The notes under the pieces were generated by a model. That model made no database searches and was not told the origin of the DNA. It was given only the letters and a program-made list of their open reading frames with translations. This document shows positions 21,275 to 32,292 of a stretch of DNA of 64,000 nucleotides, piece after piece. This stretch comes from Costus lasius. Lineage: Eukaryota; Streptophyta; Magnoliopsida; Zingiberales; Costaceae. The position numbers and the translations under genes are program-made. Numbering within the stretch: the first letter of the stretch is position 1; each line of letters opens with the position of its first letter. The DNA is taken from contig CM050454.1 in NCBI GenBank assembly GCA_027563935.2, positions 74,048,596-74,112,595 on the forward strand, in the 5' to 3' direction.

Positions 21275-24200
21275 TTGACTGAAGAGGTTAGTGAACCCAT
21301 GCTAGAGAAACTTTCAGCTAGCCAAATTCAATCATTGCAAATTCAAAACACAAAAAAATTTGAGGATCTTGAAGAAACTGTTAGTCACCTTGCTTCTCAA
21401 TTAGAATCCTTAGTGGCGTACAATAAAATTCTAGAAGAACAAATATCTAGATTAAGCTCTGGGGAACATTGCAATGCCATTATCACTAGAAGTGGGAGAC
21501 AATTAGGAGAACTTAAGGAGAAAGAGTCTATTAATGATCATTATGAGGAATTAGAATTAGAAAAATCTTCTAAACATGAACAAACCCTACCTAGTTTAAC
21601 ACCTCAAAAGGGAAGTAAACCGAAAGGGGATGTGCCATGTAAAGAAGGTGATTCTAAGACTAATCTACCTCCACCCTATAGACCACCAGTACCTTTTCCC
21701 CAAAGGATAGTGCAAGAAAAGTTAGATAAGCAATTTGGGAAATTTCTTGATGTTTTGAAAAAGCTTTACATTAACATACCATTTACTGAAGCTTTATTTC
21801 AAATGCCCATATATGCTAAATTTTTGAAAGAAATCTTATCTAACAAAAGAAAGATAGAAAACTATGGCACTGTGGCTTTAACTAAGGAATGTAGTGTTGT
21901 TATTCAAAACAGGTTGCCACCAAAATTGAATGATCCAGGTAGTTTTTCTATCCCATGTTTTATTGGTAGTATGGTTTTCGACCGAGCCTTATGTGATCTA
22001 GGGGCTAGTGTAAGTCTTATGCCTTTGTCTGTGTGCAGGAAATTGGACATGGGAGCTCCTAAGCCGACTACAATTTCTTTGCAGCTCGCTAATCGATCGG
22101 TAAAATATCCAGTGGGTATTCTAGAGGATGTTCCTATACAAGTTGGTAAATACTTCATACATGCTGATTTTGTGGTACTTGAAATGGAAGAGGATGCCAA
22201 GATTCCTATTATTTTGGGTAGGCCGTTCTTAGCCACTGCTGGAGCCCTTATTGATGTACGAAACGATAAACTTACTTTAAGAATTGGCAATGACAAGATT
22301 GAGTTTGATTTGAATAATTCATTGAAAAAACCTGCATATGCTAGTTCTTGTTGCACTATTCATGCTATCGATGACACGGTTTATGATGTTAGTTGTTTGT
22401 TTGATGATTCTTCTACTGATGTTTCTTTTTCTGATTCTTTTTCTGATGCCTTGAAAAATTCTTGTGAAAAAATTGATAATTCTGGTTTTGAGAATGACTT
22501 TGATGAATTCGATGATGAAAAATATGATATTTTAGATTGTGCTACTTTTAATAATGAAAGTGAAAAGATCCCTAAAGTTGAGTTGAAAGTTTTACCTGAT
22601 AATCTTAGATATGAATTTCTTGGTCCTAACTCCACCTACCCTGTGATTGTGGATGCTAAATTAGATGCCAGGGAAACTAATCTACTCTTGAAGGAGCTAA
22701 GAATTCATATAAAGGTAATTGGATATTCCATTGATGACTTAAAAGGGATTAATCCTTCTTTTTGCATGCACAGGATTCACATGGAGGATGAGCACAAACC
22801 GCATGTAGATTTTCAGAGAAGCCTCAACCCATCTATGAAGGAAGTGGTGAAGAAGGAAGTACTAAAATTGCTAGATGCAGGTATTATCTGCCCTATCTTA
22901 GATAGTAAGTGGGTGAGTCCTGTACACTGTGTTCCAAAGAAGGGAGGTGTCTCTGTAAAGAAAAATAAAGATAATGAATTGATACCTGTTAGAAATGTCA
23001 CTAGTTGGCGTATGTGTATCGATTATAGAAAATTAAATGTTGCCACTAGGAAAGATCATTTCCCCTTACCTTTCATTGATCAAATGGTGGAGAGACTTGC
23101 CAAACACTCTCACTTTTGTTTTCTTGATGGGTATTCCGGATTTTTTCAGATTCCTATTCATCCTGATGATTAGGATAAAACTAATTTTACATGTCCTTAT
23201 GGTACATTTGCTTATAGAAAAATGCCCTTTGGTTTATGCAATGCACCTGCCACTTTTCAAAGATGTATGTTGACAATTTTTTCTGAATTTATTGAAGACT
23301 TCATGGATGTTTTCATGGATGATTTATCTGTCTATGGTTTCTCTTTTGACGACTGTTTAGCTAATCTCTCTAGAGTTTTACAGAGATGCGAAGAGACTAA
23401 CCTTGTCTTGAATTGGGAAAAGTGTCACTTTATGGTTAGACAGAGGATAGTTTTGGGCCATCTTGTTTCAGAGAGAGGGATTGAAGTAGACAAGGCCAAG
23501 ATAGAAGTGATTGAGAAGTTAGCACCACCCACCACTGTCAAGGAGATCAGGAGCTTTTTAGGACATGCAGGGTTTTATAGGAGATTCATCAGGGACTTCT
23601 CTAAACTTTCTAAACCTTTAACTGATTTACTTTGTAAAGATGCCAAATTCTACTTTGATGAGAAATGTCTGTTTGCTTTTCAGGAGTTAAAGAAAGCTTT
23701 GGTTTCAGCACCCATCATTCAGCCCCCAGATTGGGACTTTCCCTTTGAACTCATGTGCGACGCCAGTGATTATGCAGTGGGAGCAGTCTTGGGACAGAGA
23801 AAAGATAAGAAACCTCATGTTATTCACTATGCCAGCAAGACTTTGGATGAAACACAGAAAAATTACACCACCACTGAGAAAGAACTATTGGCCATAGTAT
23901 TTGCTTTTGATAAATTTAGGTCATACTTAATTAACTCCAAAGTGGTAGTGTACACTGACCATGCAGCTGTGAAATACTTAATGCAGAAAAAAGACAGCAA
24001 ACCCCGATTACTCAGATGGATTTTGCTTCTGCAAGAATTTGATTTGGAGATTAAAGACAAAAAGGGATCAGAAAACCTTTTTGCAGATCATCTCTCAAGA
24101 ATAATGGTAGACACTGAAAAGAATAATGAGATCAATGATTCTTTCCCTGAAGAACAGCTTTTAACCATTGAACAGATTAGAGCTCCCTGGTATGCTGATA

Positions 24201-24480
24201 TAGTAAATTACCTTGTTGCTAATGTTTTTCCTCCTGATTTGAACTACCAAAAAAGGAAGAAGTTCTTGTCTTAGGTAAAACACTATTTTTGGGATGAGCC
24301 TTATGTGTTTAGAAGATGTACAGACGGTATTTTTAGAAGATGTGTACCTGAAGAAGAAATCACAGATATTTTGTGCCAATGTCATGGATCCTCTTATGGT
24401 GGTCATGCCGGTACTGAAAAGACTGCTTATAAAGTGTTACAATCAGGATTTTATTGGCCTACCATTTTCAAAGATGCCAA
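21275..24480 (+). pseudogene. Element J pol (protease, RT, RNase H, partial integrase), two stops
   Basis: One frame runs the full length, broken only by TAG at 23171 and 24272; both sit where a CAG Gln codon is expected. In order: a coiled-coil region (residues 20-60), protease with CDLGASVSLMP (241-250) and PIILGRPFLATAGA, RT with [38 protein letters not shown] and catalytic [10 protein letters not shown], RNase H with [16 protein letters not shown] and [10 protein letters not shown], and the start of the integrase zinc-binding domain (HGSSYGGHAGTEKT). It lacks the integrase core. It would have copied the element RNA into DNA. Confidence 0.85.
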
Positions 24481-25216
24481 TTGAGGATTTTCCCCTTCCC
24501 TACGGGGAAGCTTGATTGTCCATGGCGCCCTTCTATGGATGGCTAAAAGTGTATGGCCATACCCAAGTGAGAACCTGATTTAGTCATGCTATAATATTGG
24601 GATTAACAAGTGTGACACGCTTGCCCAATCTGGACATCAGTTGGCAAAAGGACAAAGCTGTACTTACACTTTGTCACAGTTTTAGAGGTTGTCGATTGTG
24701 ACATTTATTCTGATGACTTGGGCAGCAATGATGTACTGCTAGGTGCCACTCATTGCTTGTGATGATTTAGCCATCACTGCCAATATCTGAAGAACCTATA
24801 GGGTCGTACACCTAGACGTCAGAGATTCTGTATTGATCGGTTAGCCTCAGATCGAATAATTGTGTGATTCGGATTATTTTGGGACACTGATGCTTTGAGA
24901 TTTATTTTGAGGAGTTGATATTTTGTTTAGTTCATGTTTGACCAGTAGTCGACCTCTAGTGGACCACATTTGACCTCTATTGACCTGTGTAGTCAAATGA
25001 GTCAAACAAGGGTCTTGGTGCAAGTGTCGGACTTGACACTTAAGTCACTTGAATAAATAAAATTTATTAATTGGCAAGAGAAATTTTCTTTTGGCTAATT
25101 AATTGGGCTAGGCGCATAGGCATTTTATATCCCGCACGCCGGGTCTTGAACCCACAACGCGTCCGTGCTTCATGCACAGCTGAACTACTGAATCGGTGCC
25201 TATTCATAGTCCCATA
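24476..25216 (+). repeat. K1: truncated copia LTR, left part
   Basis: GAGGATTTTCCCCTTCCCTACGGGG and what follows parallel the K LTR from its position about 490 (25710 onward), so the first half-kilobase of K1 is missing. The LTR resumes beyond element K at 53539. It joins element J at 24475 across a shared GCCAAT. It may be the 3' LTR of element L, since its end segment (53755-53824) is closer to L than to K. Confidence 0.7.
25142..25187 (-). other. tRNA-like Pol III boxes in LTR K1
   Basis: On the minus strand an A-box-like TAGTTCAGCTG (25187-25177) is followed 24 bases later by a B box GGTTCAAGACC (25152-25142), the order and spacing of a tRNA-derived promoter. No clean cloverleaf forms. 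It corresponds to the remnant at 17122-17152 in L. Confidence 0.5.
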
Positions 25217-27512
25217 TGTTGGTGTATATGCCCTAGGACCTATGGCTGGTCCGATATGTGTCACATTTATTTGTGGCATACATCCTGGCATGGTCGTTGT
25301 TATGCCTTTTGTACATCTGCGTCATATGTACATTTGCATATACAATGTCCATGGAGATAGATTTTATCTAGTCTCAAAGAAAAATCCCCGGTCAAGTGTC
25401 ATAGTGGATAAGGGACAACTGTGATGCACTTGAGATTAGTATATGCGCTGGTTGAGCACGAGTTGCTAATGCAGGCATATGGGTATATCAAGGGAGATAT
25501 ACTGGATCGACCCACCATGAGGATTTGACTTGGTGTCACAGGTCAAATCTCACAATGACAGAGATTTACTCGTCCTTGACTTGAGGACATTGATACCTCT
25601 ATATGGTAAGGGATGTACTTTGATACAACCTAACACTCCACGTAACAGGGGAGTCATAACGGTTGTCATTGGGTATATCTTGAGCCATATGAGAGATTCA
25701 ATGTGCCAATAGAGGATTTGCCCCTTCCCTGCGGGGAAGTTTGATGTCCATGGGCCCCTACATGGTGCATGACTAAAAGTGTGTGGCCACACCCAGGTTA
25801 AGCCTGAATAGAGTCATGACCATTGATGTTGGAATTAACAAGTGTGACACACTTGTCCGACTTGGACGATCAGCCTGGCAAAAGGACTAGAGTGTACATA
25901 TATCTTGTCGCAGTTTTAGGAGATGTCGATGACGACTCCATTCCGAGGACTTGGGTAGCAATGATGTACTACTAGGTGCCACTCATTGCTTGTGATGACT
26001 TGTGGTTATCACTGCCAACGTCGGAGGAACCTACAGTGTTGCACACCTAGATACTCGAGATCTCGTATTGATCGAGTTGCCTAAAATCGAGTCATTTGGT
26101 TGATTCGAGTCAGTTTGGGAGTCCGATGCATCACAGATGCGTCTGATGAGTTGGAGATGATCTTTTGGGATGATGTTGTGTTTTGACTTCAGTTGACCCC
26201 GATTGACCTTCAGGTGACCACGTTTGACCTCGATGGACTAGGTTCAGTCGAGTGGTCAAATATTGGGTTTAAGCTCCGGTTTTGTTCGGAGGCTTTTTGA
26301 GATTGATTTAAACGTAACATGGGGGCCCGCGACTTAAGTGCTAAAATGAATATAAATATTCATTTTATTCACAACTTAAGTCATGGGGGTCAGGCGCAAC
26401 TTAAGTGAATATTTATATTAAATATATTCATCACTTAAGTTGCGGATCTGCATCCATTAAGCAATAATGGATTTAGGTGCTAATTAATTGTGAATTTTCG
26501 TAATTAATATAGCCCTAGCCAAAAAATCGAGGACAACTCTTCTAACCTAGCCGCTCACCTCTAAAAACTCTCCCCATGGTGCCTCCTTGCATGGAAGTGT
26601 CACCCACATCCATGGAAGACATGTTTCATCCCTTCTAGGCGCATGAGATCACTTCGGAGCTTCTTCCTTCTTCCTTGGCGTGTCCCTTGAAGGTTTTGGT
26701 GCTTGAGGAAATATTTTTCCTCCATGGGCGCATCTTCCATGAAGGCGGCGCACAACACATGAAGGAAGGAGAAGAAGAGGAGTTACAACATCTCTTCTCA
26801 TCTTAGTGCATCTTCTTGGGAAATTGGCACTAAGAAGGAGCTCTCATCATGATAGCGCATCTTCATGAAGATGGCGCATGCTTTGAAGTAGTGAAAGGAG
26901 GTTTGCGAGATCATCACTTCATCTAGGCACATCCTCTAGGAGGGTTGGCGTATGATGGATAGAATATCCTCTAGGAGGATTGGCGCATCTTCTAGGAAGA
27001 TGGCGCATGATCTCTAGGAGGATTGGCGCATCTTCTAGGAAGATGGCGCATGTTCCGCTCATTATCTTCTTCATGGGCGCATCTCTATAGTGGCGCATAC
27101 CATCAGGAAGAAGAAAAGTGGCTAGACAAGAGATTAACACAAGTTGTAGAGCTTCCCTCTCCTTGTGGTCAATCTCCTCCCTTCATTATCTCTTTGGCGC
27201 ATCTTGGAGATGGTGCAAGCAAAGAGGGCAACAACATAGGCAATAGGATCTTCCTCCCAAAGGCTAGCACCAGGCGTGGAGTGAAGAGCATTTTGAGGAG
27301 TCCGTGTGTGCATGATTGTAGAGGGCAGACACTTGTGTGCCTCTCCTATGTCATCATCAACAATTCCTTGGAATTATGCGAATAAAGGTATATTACTCTG
27401 ACACATCCGGTGGATCACTTGTAAGGGATCATGGCTCTTAGGGTTATCCTGTTTCGGGCCAATGCTTCCGTTGTTATTAAAATTTTAAAAATTGGCCCGG
27501 GGATTACCAACA
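25217..27512 (+). repeat. Element K 5' LTR (2296 bp)
   Basis: TGTTGGTGTATATGCCCTAGG ... GGGGATTACCAACA. It contains a perfect 10-base inverted repeat AAAATGAATA/TATTCATTTT at 26343-26366 and 43-base repeats rich in GGCGCATCTTC at 26969-27051. Both are also in the 3' copy. Confidence 0.9.
26969..27051 (+). repeat. 43-bp tandem repeat in the K 5' LTR
   Basis: Two close copies of a unit beginning CTCTAGGAGGATTGGCGC, at 26969 and 27012, preceded by a weaker copy near 26933. Each unit can fold as GCGCATCTTC against GAAGATGGCGC. The 3' LTR has the same repeat at about 52989-53075. Confidence 0.75.
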
Positions 27513-27513
27513 G

Positions 27514-27525
27514 TGGTATCAGAGC
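27514..27525 (+). other. Element K primer binding site (initiator Met tRNA)
   Basis: TGGTATCAGAGC, one base after the LTR end CCAACA. Confidence 0.9.
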
Positions 27526-29590
27526 GAACTTACGAGACCCACGCGGTGTATTTTGCTTATCTACATGCGACCATGTCATAAAAGATTTTAAAATTTTTAT
27601 GTCATGATTTTTCTGCTTAGAAAAAGGTAGGTTTATCACGCTGAAATTTTTGTCTAAAACTTCCTGCTAACAGATTCTCCATGTGTGTCAAGGATGGACC
27701 TTGCGCACAAGCTATGTAAATATTTTAGGGAAATTTTCCCTTTAAATTTTACATAGTAAGGTGGACTAAAAGGGGGCGGCTTGCATGCCTTGTGCATGCA
27801 TGCGCCACTTTTCACAAGGAGCCTGAGAGAATTATTTTGGGGAAATTTTGTGACAATTATTTTGGGTGATGAACAGTTTTATGAAAAACTAAAATTAAAT
27901 TTTAATTGTTGGTTTTTGATTGCATGTAGAAGAGCATGAGTAGGTGTTTTTATTATTGCATTATAATATGGTTATAGACAAGCACTTATGCATGCCTGGG
28001 ATGTATTCTTGTGAGGCCTGCGTGCTGCCCTATTTTCTTTATTTGTTTTGTAATTAAAGTAGAAAATTAGGGATGACAGAGAGCACATCATGACTTCTCT
28101 TTGGCGCATCTAAATCATATGGGGCAGCCTCTTCCTTAGCCGAATCCTTGGTGGCTCCTAGGGTTTACCTTAGTGGCGCACCTAGAGGATTAAGGGCTGG
28201 TGAAGAGGGCTTGTGCATACCTATTGGTTGGCCAAAACTTTGGTGGCTTCTAGGGCTTTCTAGAGGCGCATCAAGCATGGTTTCAAGGGCTGATCTAAAA
28301 GGTGATGCAAACAGCCCCTCAAGGTGATATTTCTATGCAAGTGGTGCACCTTCATGGTGGCGCAACATGCTAGATGTGATGGCACCCATATGATTGGCCG
28401 AACCCTAGGAGGAGCCTAGGGTTTATGAGATGGTGATATTTCTATGCAAGTGGCGCACCTTCATGGTGGCGCAACATGCTAGATGTGACGGGACCCCTAT
28501 GATTGGCCGAACCCTAGGAGGAGCCTAGGGTTTGCGAGCTAACATGGGGTAGAGAAGAGTGTTGGCCGAATCCTAGAAGGAGTCTAGGGTTTGCGAGCTA
28601 ACACAGGTGGACCAAGGGGCTGACCTAAACCTAAGAGAGCACCTAGGGTGTCCTAAGTGACTCTTCTATGGTTTGAGGGGCTGACCCTGATGTAGAGGAC
28701 CTAGGCAGCAGCACACCTAGGGATGGAGCAGAGCCCTTAGGGCACTTAGGGTAGAGCTGAGGACTTAGTGGCATGGGCCCATGGCTTGTGCCTTAGAGTA
28801 GCTAGGTGATTAGTCTAGGTCTAGGGGCTTGTTACCCATGTCTGGGCTATAACCATATCATGTTTTATTCTCTGCTCAGTTTTAAGCATGCCTACGATGT
28901 TTTATTTTTCATGCTACTCACTATAGGATTGCATACCTGTATTGTTAGATGAAAGATAAAACTAAATGGTGAGACCACAAAAACCCTCTATCCAAATATC
29001 AAGCCCGTTAATTGCCTTCTGATGCATAGCCCTCGTCAAACTATCGATCGATGGTGTTGTGCACTGTTTCCCACCCTCGTGAGACACAGCCATCTATCTT
29101 TAGGAGGCATGTGGTAATAATGATTTCCCCAGTCCGATTAAAACTCTGGACGTGCCTTTCACAAGGAAATCATTGGCCCTGGGCATAACGGTCAGGTTGG
29201 ACTTGACTAGATATTTCATATGTGGATGGACCACATGATGAAAGTCTGGAGGCAACCTCAAGAGGTTAGGGCTTTGTGTTGTATCTAGCCCTCGCTAGAC
29301 ACAAAGTGCCTGAACTGTCTTGAGAAGGGGAATTGCCAAGTTGTAATTGGTTGGTATGCCTACCTCACGAAGCATGCATCACCTTGGGCAGTTCATCTCA
29401 CCCTCGTGGGACGCAAGGCCGTGTACGGAATGAGGATCCCATCTCACTAAGGAAATCTGGTGATTTCCCGATCAACTTTTGAGGGTTGTCGATTTGAGAA
29501 AAATAGTGGGAGCCCAATCATTTATAAAAGGCCAAATTAAATGATTGGTTCGTAGATCTGCTTATGACCATTGCAAATGGTCACTGCAAT
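27526..29590 (+). other. Element K leader
   Basis: About 2 kb without a gene. It holds repeated GGTGGCTTCTAGGG and GGCGCACC words and a 110-base tandem duplication (28322-28431 and 28432-28541). The stretch 29040-29500 parallels the leader of B (10060-10400, minus strand), such as CCCACCCTCGTGAGACAC. Confidence 0.7.
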
Positions 29591-31671
29591 CTCTCCTAAG
29601 CTGGTTAGAACCAACTAAGTGGACTAGTATTTGAGGATTGTCCTCAAGCTCGAGGAAAATCTGTATCTCCTTGAGTAGCCTTTACCTAAACCCATTTCAT
29701 CTACAGCCCTATTGGCTGATGATGATGCTTAAGGGGTAGCTTGTTTATTGCTAGCATGTCGCATTCCAGGGACAAGTTAGAATAGAAAGCTGTAACTTCT
29801 AAAGCAGTCCTACAATGCAAAGGTAGGCCTTAGTGCTTGACTGATGCATTAAAGATGAAATAGGTGTAGGAGATAAGGTGCTCAAGGTTGACTGCAAGCG
29901 ACCACAAAACGAGGAGAAGAGAAGTAGCCCTTCATCTTCTGGCTCAAGTAATTACGTTGCCTAAAGTCAAGTTGTCTATTTCTAACACATAGGTATATCG
30001 TACCACATAATGAGACCAACACTTGCAAAAGTATTTTGGTGCTCAACAGAAATAGGGCAATGCTGACATAGAGAGACTGACCTACCAGTTGGAGAATAAG
30101 CTGTTGCCATAACGGTAGGAGATCTCACTCTCTCTAGGGTCAAGACTTTGCAAGTGATGCTAAAAGCTAATTCAACAATGAACTTAACTTCATCTTAAAT
30201 GTATCTCCAAGTTAGGAGATGACATGACTCAGTATTTGGATCTAGAGATATGAGACTTTGGGTCATATATCTGAGGTTCTACTACCATAGAACCAAGATC
30301 TGATAAAGTGTAAGTGGTGTATCCTAAGTTCACTTAGGGATACAAATTTCTATAAACCCACAGGAGAACAAGTAATTGTTGCTCATAGTGCCATTTTTCT
30401 TGGAAATGTCTTTCCTTGAAAAAAGCTAGTGGGAGGAAGTTGTGACTTGGATTTAGTCCAAGGTCAACCACTTAGCGCAAAAGGATCAAAGATGGAATCT
30501 GAACCATATATGTAGGTTGTGAGCAACCTAGGGTTCATAAAATGTGGGAATAAGGATTGGATCGATTCATGTGTGCCTCCTAGCAAGGACAATGAATCTT
30601 CCCATATGGATAAGATTAAGTGGTTCTGCTTGATAGATCCATATAGCTTTCTAATTTGTGAGAAAGCACTTGAGCCATAGTTTATGACTGTCCCTAAAAG
30701 TATGAGATTTCCTCATAGCTCACTCCTTATAGAACTCTTCATTGAGGCTGAGTGTCTAATTGGAGGAATCAAATTATGGTTGATATGATTCGATGTAGGC
30801 GAAGTCATATAACTCCTTGTAAAGGTTGTGCAAAATGAATAGTTTTTCCTAAACACTGAAAGATGTTCCATATCTGACATATGTGTGTATGGGGTATCCT
30901 TTGGGGATACAGCTTCCATAATCCCACAAGAGAGCAACTTGATTGCTACTTAAGGTGCTGATTTTCTTGGGAAAGATTTTATCTTGAAAAAGGCTAGTGG
31001 GAGAAACTTTGACTTGGATGTAATCCAAGGTCAAATATTTGACACATTTGGTCAAAGATGGACTCTGAGCTAGTTTTGCAGGTTATGGGTAACCTGAGGC
31101 TTAGAACACACAAGCTGTACAGGTTGAATCGATCCGTCTGACTTTGACTTATGGGTAACTTCTAACTCAATACAGAGAATCCTCATTCTATGGTGCTTGA
31201 GTGCAGTGGGAGCTTAATGACATCTCTGGTCTTGTATGTTAGGTATATACAGATCATCAGAGACGACATCCTGATCCTTCACTTGGTGAAGAGATGATTG
31301 GGAAGTGTCTCATGATGAATAACTTAGTGGACATCACCTATGGGGTAGGTGTGAGAGTTTTTGGATAGATCCAAGAAACTTCAAGTCCTAAGTTAGACAA
31401 CATACATCGATGTCGGTATGTTATAGACTAGATATGGTTAGTGCCGAGAGCATAACCAATTGATACCAAGTCCAATCTAGGTGCATGACACTGGATAAGG
31501 AGAAAATAACATTCTTGGTTCTACAAAGAACGATAGGAATGGTTCTCGATTGGTAGACATAAGAAAAGCTTGGTGTATAGGGTAACACTTGATAGCTTGT
31601 TCTATTCTGACCTTGATCGCAGCATCAGTTTTGTATCTGGTAGTGAAGGAAGCTGTAAAAGGCTTCATGAT
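29590..31671 (+). pseudogene. Element K copia gag-pol remnant, 5' part
   Basis: Heavily decayed. Gag is recognisable at 29638-29700 (LRIVLKLEENLYLLE, then a stop, PLPKP) and near 29738 (ACLLLA). The integrase C-terminal region is readable twice, near 30300-30480 and again near 30880-31060 (GATCTGATAAAGTGT..GGTGTATCCTAAG, and AAGGCTAGTGGGAGAAA). RNase H (AASVLYLVVKEAVKGFM, aligning with AASEASKEAVWIRKF of D) is at 31619-31670. No long frame survives. Gypsy C3 interrupts it at 31672. Confidence 0.65.
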
Positions 31672-32292
31672 TGATGCAGGAGCATTCCACCATGTTGGGG
31701 GAGAAGACGAGCCCATGCGTGCACAAAAGAACAACCCAATCCCTCCAGAATACATGTGGGGAGGCTCCTCGGGACTTGAGGAATTTTCTCCTGAATTCTC
31801 AAAGCAATCGAAGACTTCTAGACCCAGACACGGCCAGGCCGCGAACACCGCCACGACCACCGTCATGCCCGTGCCACCTCCTATGACTTCTTCGGCCAAA
31901 ATTCCTGGAGATCGCCACGGCTGTGCCCCTTGACATGGCCAGGCCGTGCTTTTCTCGGCCAACAACACCGCACTTGCCACGGCCACTGTCACGCCCGTGC
32001 CACCTCCCGTGAATTACTTGGCCAGTCCGTGTCCGTCTCAGCTGAAGATCCTGTAGCCAAACACGGCCGTGCGCCCCGACACGGCCAAGCTGTGTTTGAC
32101 CCTGAAGACATCGTGGAGCCCCGACGACCGCGCTTCAACGTGCATCACCCTCCCTACCATGTTGCTCCCCCTCATGATGAGCCAGAGGAGCTCCACAAGG
32201 TAATGATCCGGCAATCCCAACACCAAAGCAAGCCGCCGGACCACTTCGCGGGCGTCGTTGTTCCCCCTTCCATCCACACCGTGACAACCCAG
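31672..32292 (+). repeat. C3 5' LTR, left part
   Basis: Starts TGATGCAGGAGCATTCC, parallel to the C2 start at 14451, and holds the CACGGCC..GGCCGTG array (31830-32100). The copy of CCCAG at 32288-32292 is the left half of the F target duplication. Confidence 0.8.

Larger units (their letters stand above)
19061..24475 (+). mobile_element. Element J: Athila-type Ty3/gypsy retrotransposon, 3' truncated
   Basis: 5' LTR (about 19061-20410), Asp-tRNA PBS (20417-20435), gag (20573-about 21270) and a pol frame (21275-24480) containing protease, RT, RNase H and the start of integrase. It stops inside the integrase zinc-binding region and joins copia LTR sequence. No 3' LTR is present. The gag, the Asp PBS and the DLGAS protease site indicate the Athila lineage. 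Confidence 0.85.

Noticed and set aside
31477..31992. 171-codon minus-strand frame
   Set aside because: Crosses the K/C3 insertion boundary at 31672, so it cannot be an ancestral gene.
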